This document shows, piece after piece, positions 40,877 through 48,333 of a DNA stretch of 50,110 nucleotides. The stretch's first letter is position 1; every line of letters starts with the position of its first letter. The DNA comes from Deltaproteobacteria bacterium (lineage in GTDB: Bacteria > Desulfobacterota > Binatia > HRBIN30 > CADEER01). The stretch spans positions 1 to 50,110 of the forward strand of contig JAJCZJ010000064.1 of assembly GCA_029262455.1 (NCBI GenBank). The letters are read 5' to 3'. The notes under the pieces are model-generated. The model saw only the letters and a list, made by a program, of their open reading frames with translations, did not search any database and had not been told where the DNA came from. Both the position numbers and the translations under genes were made by a program.

Positions 40877-42358
40877 ATGAACAAATCGACGTTGCTAGCT
40901 CTGCTAGTGTTTGCAGCCCTCGCCGCTGCGGTGTTTGTCAGCATGAATGTGAAGCCCGAGCGTGGCGTTAGCCGGCTGTCTCTCGAGCAAGTCGATCCTG
41001 CAAAGGTCGACCGTGTGGTGATCAATACCGACTCCGAGGTGACACTCGAGAAGCAAGGTGAAACCTGGCGGATTGACGGCAAGCTGGCGGACGGAAAGTC
41101 GATCGACCGAATCGTCCAGTCGATTGCGGCAATTCGATCGAGTGATCTCGCGAGTCGCAATTCTGAGCGCTACGCGGATCTCGAAGTTGATGACGAGAAG
41201 GGCGTGCGGGTGCAGCTATTTTCTGGCGGGGACGCGGTTGCCGATCTCGTTCTTGGGTCTGCCGCGCGCGCGGGTTCGTATGTCCGCAGCGGCGATGAGG
41301 TTTACGCGGCATCGGGTGTGTACCGGGCTAGCTTTAGCCGTGACGGCGCTAGCTGGGTTGAGCGTCGTGCCTTCTTCGATGATGCCGGAGAGGTCGACCG
41401 GGTTGAGGTCGAGCTCCAAGGGGAGAAGAAGTACGCGTTGGTGAAGCAAGATCAGGTTTGGAAGCTGGAGGACCCGTCTCTGCTCGAGCCGGGGTATCGT
41501 TTCGATGCGGCGGCCGCAGGCCGATTGGTACGGTCTTTGGTGACGATCAGAGCAGCTTCGATTTTGGACGAAGAACCGGCGGGCGGACTTGGGGAGACCG
41601 CCGATCGGCTGCGGTTTCGGGTCGCGGGGGATTCGGTGGTTCGCGAGCTCACCCTTGGCGCTGCCGAGGACGGGTCTGTCGTTGCCAAATCGAGCAACCG
41701 CGAGCACGCAATGACTCTGCCCGAGTCGGTGGTGGCGAACCTGCGCAAGCCGCTATCGGGGTTGCGTGACCTTGGGTTCGTCGCGCTCAATCCGGGCGAC
41801 GCCTCGAAGGTCGTGATCGTCGAGGGGGATCGCCGCCTTGAGCTCAACAAGGGTGACGCCGGCTGGGTGCTCGGTGAGACGACCGAGGCACCGCCCGAGG
41901 ACTTCGAGTTCGACGCCGGGGCGGTCGCGCAACGTCTGGCGATGGTATCGCGATTGACCGGGTTAGCCGAGGCCGAGGGAGGCATAGCGATTGATGCTGC
42001 CTCTGCTGCTAGCCGCATCGAAGTTTCGACGCAGTCGGATGGCCCCGTTGTCGTCGGATTCGGTCCGGAGAGCAGCCTCGACGATCGGCAAGTCGTCGCC
42101 TCGGTGGGAAATGTTGACGACAGGGTCTACCTCGTGCCAGTTGCGACGCGCGACCAGCTGTTGGCGGGACTTGAGTCGTTCAAGCGGGTGGCGCCGCCTC
42201 CGGGAATGGGCGGTATGGGTGGCCTTGGCGGGCTCGACCCGGCGGCACTGCAGAACTTGCCTCCCGAGGTACGCAACAGCCTGTTGCAGAAAATGGCTGA
42301 AGAACGCCAGCGCGAGGAGATGATGAAGCGAGTGATGGAAGCGGAGGCTGCGAAATAG
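40877..42358 (+). CDS. DUF4340 domain protein, membrane-anchored
   Basis: 493 aa from ATG 40877, 8 bases after GAGGAG; a GTG directly before it is less likely. An N-terminal anchor (LLALLVFAALAAAVFVSMNV) precedes repeated DUF4340 beta-rich modules, seen in VVINTDSEVTLEKQGETWRIDGKLADG, DQVWKLEDP and LELNKGDAGWVLGE. The C-terminus is Gly/Met rich (GMGGMGGLGGLDP) followed by a charged helix. DUF4340 genes commonly follow gldG-like genes. Its role in the exporter is not known. Confidence 0.85.
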   Translation: MNKSTLLALLVFAALAAAVFVSMNVKPERGVSRLSLEQVDPAKVDRVVINTDSEVTLEKQGETWRIDGKLADGKSIDRIVQSIAAIRSSDLASRNSERYADLEVDDEKGVRVQLFSGGDAVADLVLGSAARAGSYVRSGDEVYAASGVYRASFSRDGASWVERRAFFDDAGEVDRVEVELQGEKKYALVKQDQVWKLEDPSLLEPGYRFDAAAAGRLVRSLVTIRAASILDEEPAGGLGETADRLRFRVAGDSVVRELTLGAAEDGSVVAKSSNREHAMTLPESVVANLRKPLSGLRDLGFVALNPGDASKVVIVEGDRRLELNKGDAGWVLGETTEAPPEDFEFDAGAVAQRLAMVSRLTGLAEAEGGIAIDAASAASRIEVSTQSDGPVVVGFGPESSLDDRQVVASVGNVDDRVYLVPVATRDQLLAGLESFKRVAPPPGMGGMGGLGGLDPAALQNLPPEVRNSLLQKMAEERQREEMMKRVMEAEAAK

Positions 42359-42381
42359 ACCCGGGACCGTGCGAGGCCCGG

Positions 42382-42609
42382 TTATGAGTCGCCGCCGCTG
42401 CGCCATACGAAGGAGATCATCGAGAGTCCACCGACTGCCGCGACGATGAACCAAACCAGCGCCATCGAGTGCCGATTTGGCTGGCTGAGGCACGCCGTGA
42501 CTCCCACCAAGCCGTAGATCAGGGCGGCGGAGCCCGCGAGGCCCCAGAGAAAGTGCCAGATACGGTCCTGCGGATCCACGTTCGTTTCAGAAGGTTGGGG
42601 GGTCGCCAT
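42382..42609 (-). CDS. Small hypothetical two-helix membrane protein
   Basis: 75 aa. Two hydrophobic helices (WHFLWGLAGSAALIYGLVGVTA and MALVWFIVAAVGGLSMISFVW) separated by a short polar turn SQPNRHS. No family recognised. It converges on the DUF4340 gene with a 23-base gap and lies 101 bases from the left end of the MITE-like element. Confidence 0.55.
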   Translation of the reverse strand: MATPQPSETNVDPQDRIWHFLWGLAGSAALIYGLVGVTACLSQPNRHSMALVWFIVAAVGGLSMISFVWRSGGDS

Positions 42610-42710
42610 ATCGGTCAGATCGTGCCCTTTCGGTCTGCCGGCTGCAAGGCCCCGAGGACACCACGACTCGATGTTGAGAATGGCCCTGTCTCTTACCTGG
42701 GCCCAGGGCT

Positions 42711-42908
42711 TAGCAGCCCGTTGAAAAACAGGACACGCGCTGCAAACGGTCTTTTCGCGCCAAAGCGTCTTTGGCGAATCCTCAACAAGAGCTTAGGCGT
42801 TGCCTCCCACCGCCGCCAAAGGCTTTGGTGGACAGGCCGGTTCGCCGCCTTGCTGTGACACAAAAATCCTCATTTTCGCTTGCGCACCTGTTTTTCAACG
42901 GACTGCTA
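42711..42908. mobile_element. MITE-like element, 198 bp, 22-bp terminal inverted repeats
   Basis: The left end 42711-42732 and the reverse complement of the right end 42887-42908 agree at 21 of 22 bases; both contain TAGCAG(C/T)CCGTTG and share AAAAACAGG. The element starts and ends with TA, so a TA target duplication as used by mariner/IS630-type transposases is plausible. The inside has no coding sequence. It holds an 8-bp perfect hairpin CGCCAAAG-CGT-CTTTGGCG and, further on, CCAAAG-G-CTTTGG. The element is non-autonomous; the transposase that moved it is not in the window. Its right end supplies the stop codon of an ABC permease gene. Confidence 0.8.
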
Positions 42909-43283
42909 GGCGGATAGTACGAACACGAGTATGAACGCCAGTAGAAGTGCGGGCAGCAGCGGTGGCCGGAGCACGGCGAATGCGTTTGATCCATCGGCCC
43001 GCGCAGCTGCTTCGAGGTCTACTGGGAGATTCTTGGCGATCCAGTAGATCACGCATGCGGCGATTGGAATGCCGGCTCCGATGTTGGCGGTGAGCGAGAG
43101 GTGCGCCGCGTCTCCGGCGAGAAGGGAGGGTGGCGTGGCGCTGGCCAGGACCCATACCGACCGGACCCAGTTGTTTCCAGAGAACTTCGACCGCGCCAGC
43201 GCGATCCCGAACGGGGTGGCGATCAAGACGCTCGCTAGCGCCGCAACACTGGTTTGCGCCAGGACGAAGATGTCGTGGTTCAT
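42906..43283 (-). CDS. Shortened ABC transporter permease, MalG-like
   Basis: 125 aa. Four hydrophobic segments and a recognisable permease EAA loop: LPVDLEAAARADGSNAFAVLRPPLLPA. The arrangement resembles MalG/UgpE (SVLIATPFGIALARSKFSGNNWVR before it), but a normal member is about 270 residues; the N-terminal helix, much of the middle and the last about 50 residues are missing. The ATG overlaps the stop of the companion permease. The TAG stop is made by the end of the MITE-like element. No ATPase or binding protein is nearby. It may be a decaying gene. Confidence 0.65.
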   Translation of the reverse strand: MNHDIFVLAQTSVAALASVLIATPFGIALARSKFSGNNWVRSVWVLASATPPSLLAGDAAHLSLTANIGAGIPIAACVIYWIAKNLPVDLEAAARADGSNAFAVLRPPLLPALLLAFILVFVLSA

Positions 43284-43927
43284 GCCGGTTTGGCCGCTGG
43301 TGACAGCGATCTAGCAATTGCCAGGGCTGCGGGAAGAGAGATGAACCAACCGAGAGCGACATCGCTCCGGCCGAAGGCGAAGAGGTGCAGCAGGAGGAGG
43401 CCGACGATGACAGGACGGCATAGTGGTAGATACAGGCTCCCGAATCTAGTGATTGATGAATGGACGTCGGTTTTGGCCGCGTCGTGAATCTCATTTCCGG
43501 CTTTGCGCAGGAATTGGAAGAAGAACAGGGTTGCCAACGGGAGTGTTCGGCAGATTTCCAACGGAAGGAAGGCAAAGTAGGAGACGTGTGCATCGTCGTC
43601 GCCGCCGAGAAAATTCCCCAGGGTGGCCCACCAAACGAGCGCGCCGATGACCAAGGGGACGGTACTGCGCCCGACCCGTTTGGCTAGGCGTTCACGTTTG
43701 ATGATCGACAATGCCGCAAATACGGCAAGCGGGGCTTCGATAGCCAGAACGCCTGAGATCAGGAGCGCGGCCCTAGCTGTCGTCGATGTCACGGCAGTAA
43801 GGACGGCCGCGTCGCCTAGGTTGAGCAACAGGGTCTGAAGTCCGGGTAGGATGTTCAGCACAACCATGGCAATGCAAGCCGGCGCGCACAGTGCCCATGC
43901 CCAGCGATTGTCCAGGGTGTTGCTCAT
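43280..43927 (-). CDS. ABC transporter permease, MalF/UgpA-like, divergent
   Basis: 215 aa. The N-terminus WALCAPACIAMVVLNILPGLQTLLLNLGD is like the first helix of sugar ABC permeases. The EAA-type loop is EIHDAAKTDVHSSITRFGSLYLPLCRP, conserved in pattern though not in the leading EAA itself. About five helices are present; typical length is 290 residues. It begins 6 bases after the SDR gene and overlaps the second permease (ATGA), so SDR-permease-permease are probably one transcript. Cargo unknown. Confidence 0.7.
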   Translation of the reverse strand: MSNTLDNRWAWALCAPACIAMVVLNILPGLQTLLLNLGDAAVLTAVTSTTARAALLISGVLAIEAPLAVFAALSIIKRERLAKRVGRSTVPLVIGALVWWATLGNFLGGDDDAHVSYFAFLPLEICRTLPLATLFFFQFLRKAGNEIHDAAKTDVHSSITRFGSLYLPLCRPVIVGLLLLHLFAFGRSDVALGWFISLPAALAIARSLSPAAKPA

Positions 43928-43933
43928 GGACTG

Positions 43934-44740
43934 CTATCCGAGGACTTGCTTCGTGGCGAGCCCCAGTACTTTGCGCGCGACGGGCCGTGGGATCGCTGCG
44001 ACAGTGGCCGCGAGGAATCGGTTCAGCAGACCCGGTACGCATATGACATCGCCGCGGCCAAGACTGGCGATTGAGATGTCGACGACTTCTTCCGGGCTCA
44101 TCCAGGCCATATCGGGGATGCCAGCGGTATCGATGTTTGCGCGGCGCTGGAACTCGGTCCGCGTAAAACCGGGGCACAACACTTGCGTCTGAACTCCCGT
44201 GCCGAGCAGCTCCTCGTGGAGACTCTCGGTGAACGAGTTCACAAAGGCCTTGGTCGCCGAGTAGGTGGCGGTTTTTGGTCCCGGCTGCATGCCGGCCATC
44301 GACGAGACATTGATGATGGCGCCGCGGTGACGGCGGACCATTTCGGGGAGAGCGGCGCGGGTCAATCGAGACAGTGCGAGGATGTTGAGACGGATCTGCT
44401 CCTCCTCGGTGTCGGGGTCGAGCTCGACGAGAGGGCCCATTGTACCGAAGCCGGCATTGTTTACGAGCACTTCGAGGTTCTCGTCGCTCGCGATCGCGCG
44501 CTCGATCTTGCGCAGAGACTGCGTCTTGGTGAGATCGGCCGGCAAGACCTTGGCGCCGATGCGGTGGGCGTCGCGCAGCTCTCCGGCGATCTCTTCGAGT
44601 CGCTCCTTATTGCGAGCGACGAGCACGAGATCGTAGCGATCTCGTGCAAGTCTTCGGGCAAACGCTTCGCCGATTCCGCTGGACGCCCCGGTGATCAGGG
44701 CGGTGCGGCCGGTTACGGTTTCTGCAGCCTTCTTTGCCAA
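43934..44740 (-). CDS. Short-chain dehydrogenase/reductase
   Basis: 268 aa from a TTG at 44740 (MAKKAAETVTGRTALITG), chosen since AGGAG lies 7 bases upstream and residues before it do not look like SDR. Classical SDR features are present: NAD(P) motif GASSGIG (18-24), NNAG (94-97), catalytic Ser146/147, Tyr160 and Lys164 (SSMAG...YSATK). Arg after the first helix (VARNKERLEE) suggests NADP preference. Residues 240-268 are a hydrophobic/basic tail. Substrate unknown; similar proteins reduce ketoacyl or steroid-like substrates. It leads the two orphan permease genes. Confidence 0.88.
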   Translation of the reverse strand: MAKKAAETVTGRTALITGASSGIGEAFARRLARDRYDLVLVARNKERLEEIAGELRDAHRIGAKVLPADLTKTQSLRKIERAIASDENLEVLVNNAGFGTMGPLVELDPDTEEEQIRLNILALSRLTRAALPEMVRRHRGAIINVSSMAGMQPGPKTATYSATKAFVNSFTESLHEELLGTGVQTQVLCPGFTRTEFQRRANIDTAGIPDMAWMSPEEVVDISIASLGRGDVICVPGLLNRFLAATVAAIPRPVARKVLGLATKQVLG

Positions 44741-44829
44741 GGGGACACTCCTATTGAATGAACGTGCGTCGTGAATCTCGCAACGTTGTTGAGATTCTGA
44801 TTCTATCACTTCGGGTAGCGGTAGAAACC

Positions 44830-45186
44830 ATGAAGCCTGGAAGCGAAAAGATCCTAGCCCGAGCCGCTGTTGCGCTCCAGCGGGCCGAAGAACACCTAAA
44901 TGCTGGTCTTGCCGAGCGTGCTTCAGAGCGCGCCTACCATGCAATTGTGCACTCTGGGCGTGCGGTTCTCAACGAACGCGGTGAGAGAGCCCGTAGTCAC
45001 CAGGAGGTCTGCGACAAGTTGACGAACCGGGCGCCGCCGAACGCCGCTGCCTTGGTCGAAGCTCTGGGGCAGGCCTTGCGCTGGCGGCGCGATGTTGAGG
45101 AGCTGGTGCCCGGCGATGACGACGAGTTGGTCTCCGCCGCCCGGATAGCGGTTGCGCAGGCGCGCGAGCTGGCCCAGAGCGAGTGA
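44830..45186 (+). CDS. HEPN-domain-like protein, orphan
   Basis: 118 aa from ATG 44830; the frame is open to an ATG at 44758. The all-helical pattern ALQRAEEHLNAGLAERASERAYHAIVHSGRAVLNERG fits a HEPN domain, and Arg50-x6-His57 (RGERARSH) could be the R-x4-6-H motif of HEPN RNases. HEPN genes often sit beside a nucleotidyltransferase (MNT) as toxin-antitoxin pairs. No such partner is encoded on either side. So either it is a solitary member or only a HEPN-like helical protein. Confidence 0.55.
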   Translation: MKPGSEKILARAAVALQRAEEHLNAGLAERASERAYHAIVHSGRAVLNERGERARSHQEVCDKLTNRAPPNAAALVEALGQALRWRRDVEELVPGDDDELVSAARIAVAQARELAQSE

Positions 45187-45585
45187 AAACCTGCCCGGCC
45201 GGTGTCGGCGCTGTGAACGATCGGTGAAACGCGCAGTACACATCGCCGGGCCTGGCGCGACCGAAAGTGGACCTCGATCGTGCGCGATGCCATGTCAAAG
45301 GCTGGGCAATTTTGAACGATTTGCTATGCGGTCGTCTGATGCGTCGCTGCATGCGACTTCACGTGCGCCTGTATGTGCCTATAGCATAAGCGTTTTCGCC
45401 TTCCTGCGCATTTGATGCGCCATGTCGCCGGTTGAGGCGACGCAAAACTGTACTTTTCATGTCGGGAATTCGCCGGTTCCGTCCGAACGTCGCAAACCAC
45501 TCCCATTATAGGTTCCCGCTGGGTCTGGCATGGCACTTGGAAAAGTACCTGTCTGTCAATTTGACATTCCTAAACAGGAGAGATC
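45187..45585. other. Intergenic region with tandem hairpins, no gene seen
   Basis: 399 bases between the HEPN-like gene and the kinase-like gene. No credible coding frame. It contains two adjacent hairpins, GCGCAT-TTG-ATGCGC (45406-45420) and GTCGCC-GGTTGA-GGCGAC (45424-45441). They are followed by an A/T-richer stretch and a sigma-54-like promoter candidate. The hairpins could terminate the HEPN transcript or be part of a small RNA; no T-run follows them. Confidence 0.6.
45526..45541 (+). promoter_or_regulatory. Sigma-54-like promoter candidate
   Basis: TGGCATGGCACTTGGA resembles the -24/-12 consensus TGGCACG-N4-TTGCA, with two mismatches (C to T in the -24 element and C to G in the -12 GC). 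It lies 44 bases ahead of the ATG at 45586, a sensible distance. The -12 GC dinucleotide, normally strict, reads GG, so activity is uncertain. Confidence 0.3.
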
Positions 45586-47019
45586 ATGCAGGGACTTGAG
45601 GTAGGGCAGGCACAGGCGGGGCATCTTCTTCCACAGTGGGCATCGGTGAACAGAGTCGTACTGGATCTCTTTAAGCATTATGAACCCGCGTTCAACGTGA
45701 AGAGGATCGCTACCGGCTTGGACCTTGACCCAGTCGTACCGCTCACCTGGGGCGATCGGGCGCTGCTCAAGCGCGGATTCGGCGGTCTACTCGGTCACGC
45801 GGTGAAACACTCTTCTCCCGGCGGTCTGGTTGTCGTCAAGACGACACTGGATGGCGAATGGGTGACTTTGAGGATCGGTGAGAACGGCGCCGCCGGAGAC
45901 GACGATCACACCGCGGAATTGCTTGAAAGGGGCGCGCCGGTGCCGAGTGGAGACTTGTCGATTGCGCAGGATATCGTCGCTGCGCACGGCGGTCAGATCG
46001 GCGTCGAGACGCGCTCAGGATACGGCTCTCAGTGTGTCGTCCGGTTGCCCGGGGTGGCGATGGAGAACGCTCGACTGAGCGAAGAGCTCGAACAGAGCCG
46101 TCGCGGTGGCCGGGATCTGTTGGCGACGCTTTCGTATGAGTTGCGGACGCCGTTGCATGCGATCATGGGATATGCGGATCTCCTTTGCGAGGGTACATTC
46201 GGAGAACTGAGCCAGGGGCAGACGGACACCGTTCGACGGATCGACCAGGGTGCTCGTGAGTTGCTGAATTTGGTCGAGGGTGCGATCGACGCCCGCAGCA
46301 AGGACGAGGATGTAATCGCGGCGACGGCGAACATGCAGTTGCCCGAGCGGCTGCACGGGTTTTGTCAGTTGGCAATCGAGGCGCTCGAGTGTGACACCTG
46401 CCTGGCTCTCATCTGGCAGCCTGGTTCGGATTCGTTTGTGCCGACAGCCGCTGCCGGAGTTCAGGCGCGTTCAGAAGATTGGTTTGCGACGACTCGCGTG
46501 TCCCCGGCGCAAGTTGCCCGACTGCTTTCGCGCGACAAGGGCCCAGGCCCTGTCGTCTTGAGCGATCCCCGCGAGTTGTTGCCCGAATCAGTGACGCGCT
46601 CGCTCAATCTCAACGCAACGGTGCTGCTGCCGATCCGACGGGGCAACGATCTGCTGGGTCTCATGGTCCTCGGTTACGGGCGTAGGAACTGCGTCTTTTC
46701 GTCGGACCACGCCCACTTTGCCGAAGGGATCAGCGACCTGGCGGGACTCTCCGTCGAGAACTCGCTGCTTTCGGAACAGATCGACCAAACGCAACGGATC
46801 ACGGCGGACTTCGTGTCGAGCATGTCGCACCACTCGCGCATTCCTCTCAACGTGATCATTGGCTACAGCGACCTGTTGCACGAAGGGGAATTCGGCCTGC
46901 TTTCCAATGAGCTGCTGAGCGTGACCAAGCGGCTTCGTTCCTCAGGGCGCGAATTACTCGACGTGATCAACCGCAACCTGTCGCCGGACGAATCGGTCTT
47001 GCGTCAGTACGACGCTTGA
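45586..47019 (+). CDS. Histidine-kinase-derived protein with reordered, degenerate domains
   Basis: 477 aa, ATG after AACAGGAGAG. The domain order is unusual. Residues about 50-155 resemble a HATPase_c domain (LLGHAVKHSSPGG as N-box, IGENGAAG as G1 box, SIAQDIVAAHGGQIGVETRSGYGS as G2 region), but the N-box Asn and the G1 Asp are changed. Residues about 175-240 form a DHp-like domain where the phospho-His is Tyr184 (SYELRTPLHAIMGYADLL). About 250-390 is GAF-like. About 405-465 is a second DHp-like domain with His415 (SHHSRIPLNVIIGYSDLL). No HATPase follows it. It is probably a scaffold or phosphate-receiving protein rather than a standard kinase. Confidence 0.75.
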   Translation: MQGLEVGQAQAGHLLPQWASVNRVVLDLFKHYEPAFNVKRIATGLDLDPVVPLTWGDRALLKRGFGGLLGHAVKHSSPGGLVVVKTTLDGEWVTLRIGENGAAGDDDHTAELLERGAPVPSGDLSIAQDIVAAHGGQIGVETRSGYGSQCVVRLPGVAMENARLSEELEQSRRGGRDLLATLSYELRTPLHAIMGYADLLCEGTFGELSQGQTDTVRRIDQGARELLNLVEGAIDARSKDEDVIAATANMQLPERLHGFCQLAIEALECDTCLALIWQPGSDSFVPTAAAGVQARSEDWFATTRVSPAQVARLLSRDKGPGPVVLSDPRELLPESVTRSLNLNATVLLPIRRGNDLLGLMVLGYGRRNCVFSSDHAHFAEGISDLAGLSVENSLLSEQIDQTQRITADFVSSMSHHSRIPLNVIIGYSDLLHEGEFGLLSNELLSVTKRLRSSGRELLDVINRNLSPDESVLRQYDA

Positions 47020-47028
47020 GGTGATGAC

Positions 47029-47202
47029 ATGATGCTGATGTGGGTATCTGAGGTCTATTGGGATCCCGAAGAAGACCGTCTTTCGACTTCCGCCGTTGAG
47101 AAAGAGGGTGTGAAGGTCGTCAATCGCCCGCGGACCAGCTACGCCGCGGAGGATGCGCCAACCGTGCCGCTTTCGGCGGCGGGCTCGTCCGAGAACTGGT
47201 AG
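47029..47202 (+). CDS. Small hypothetical protein downstream of the kinase-like gene
   Basis: 57 aa, from ATG 47029 behind TTGAGGTGATGAC (GAGGTG, 5-base spacing), 9 bases after the kinase-like stop. The start reads MMLMWVSEVYWDPEEDRLS and the body is acidic and soluble (SAVEKEGVKVVNRPRTSY). No family recognised. Close spacing, a good ribosome binding site and coding-like third-position GC support it as a real cotranscribed gene. Confidence 0.5.
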   Translation: MMLMWVSEVYWDPEEDRLSTSAVEKEGVKVVNRPRTSYAAEDAPTVPLSAAGSSENW

Positions 47203-47287
47203 CTCGCGCGCGCTGGAACTCCCGAACTTGGTGGCTGAATGGCTCGGCCATGCCCGGCCTCATCCTTCGGTCTGAACTGAGCTCCCG

Positions 47288-47842
47288 TTAGAGCATCCCC
47301 AGTTCGAGTTTAGCCGCTTCGGACATCATCTCCTGGTTCCATGGGGGATCGAAAACCACCTCGACGTGAGCAGCTTCGACGCCGGGTACGCTCTCCATGC
47401 GCAGTCGCGCGTCGGCGGCAATCACGTCGCCCATTCCGCACCCTGGTGCGGTTAGGGTCATCGTCATGTCGATGCTACTCCCGCCCTCGGGGAGATGCTT
47501 GATCTTGAGGTCGTAGACGAGTCCGAGTTCCACGATGTTTACCGGGATCTCTGGGTCGTAGACATTGCGGAGCTGGTTCCAGATCAATTCTTCATTGATC
47601 GGTTCGTTGGGGTCGATGTGGGCACCGCCGCCGGGCTTCGATAGGGCCTTGCCGATCGCGTCCGCGTCCTTGCCCGCGATGCGGTAGAGACCGCCGAGGG
47701 TCGGTGTTTGGACGGTGTAGGTGTCGCCGAGAGACTGTGTGATCACTGCTGCGGTACCTGCGCGCAGAGTGACGGTGATACCGTCTGGGATCTGAATGGC
47801 GTCGCAGTCGCGCGAAATCTCAACTTCTTCGTATGGGTGCAT
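47288..47842 (-). CDS. sufT: Iron-sulfur assembly protein SufT (DUF59/MIP18 family)
   Basis: 184 aa from ATG 47842. The C-terminal half is the DUF59 domain with VYDPEIPVNIVELGLVYDL and LTAPGCGMGDVIAADARLR, containing the conserved Cys. The N-terminal half (HPYEEVEISRDCDAIQIPDG, then YRIAGKDADAIG) is the extension specific to SufT. SufT helps maturation of Fe-S proteins under high demand. It is the last gene of the suf operon, 41 bases after sufU. Confidence 0.93.
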   Translation of the reverse strand: MHPYEEVEISRDCDAIQIPDGITVTLRAGTAAVITQSLGDTYTVQTPTLGGLYRIAGKDADAIGKALSKPGGGAHIDPNEPINEELIWNQLRNVYDPEIPVNIVELGLVYDLKIKHLPEGGSSIDMTMTLTAPGCGMGDVIAADARLRMESVPGVEAAHVEVVFDPPWNQEMMSEAAKLELGML

Positions 47843-47883
47843 GTTGGGGTCCGTTTCTCTTAGGTGTTGTTTCGGTGAATGCC

Positions 47884-48333
47884 CTACTCGGTGGTGACGG
47901 GATCTTCCTGCCCAGCGATCGCCGCGCGTAGTGTGTGCCAGCAGAGAGTCGCGCACTTGACGCGTGCTGGGAACTCACTGACCCCTCCGAAGACTGCAAG
48001 CTTGCCGAGATCTTCGTCGTCGGGCCCGGCCGCTCCGGTTACTAGGTCGTGAAAGCTTGTGAACAGAGCCTCCGCTTCGTCGGCGGACATGCCTTTCAAG
48101 GTCTCGGTCATGACCGATGCCGACGCAGTGGAAATCGCACAGCCGGCCCCTTCAAAAGCGACGTCCGCCACCTTGCCGTCGTCCATACGCACGTAGATCT
48201 TGACTTGGTCACCGCACAGCGGGTTGTAGCCTTGCGCCGAATTCGCCGGGGCTTCGAGGGCGCGGTTGTTCCGAGGCCGCTTGCTGTGCTCGATGATGAC
48301 GTCTTGATAAAGGTCGCGTAGCTCTTCGTTCAC
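47884..48333 (-). CDS. sufU: Fe-S cluster assembly protein SufU
   Basis: 149 aa with a GTG start overlapping the sufS stop (GTGA). IscU-like fold with Cys40 and Asp42 (YNPLCGD), Cys65 (FEGAGCAIS) and Cys127 (RVKCATLCW). The insertion after GMSADEAEALFTSFHDLVTG is typical of the zinc-dependent SufU, which accepts sulfur from SufS rather than acting as a scaffold. This means no SufE is needed. Confidence 0.95.
   Translation of the reverse strand: MNEELRDLYQDVIIEHSKRPRNNRALEAPANSAQGYNPLCGDQVKIYVRMDDGKVADVAFEGAGCAISTASASVMTETLKGMSADEAEALFTSFHDLVTGAAGPDDEDLGKLAVFGGVSEFPARVKCATLCWHTLRAAIAGQEDPVTTE

Noticed and set aside
42610-42710. Possible lost C-terminus of the permease left of the MITE (a frame reading RGLAAGRPKG recalls the MalG end)
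   Set aside because: The stretch has no membrane helix, is out of continuity with the permease frame, and the match is short enough to be chance.
42906-43283. Idea that the MITE-like element truncated the MalG-like permease
   Set aside because: Removing the element and one TA restores GCC-TAA, so a stop codon was already there; the shortness predates the insertion.
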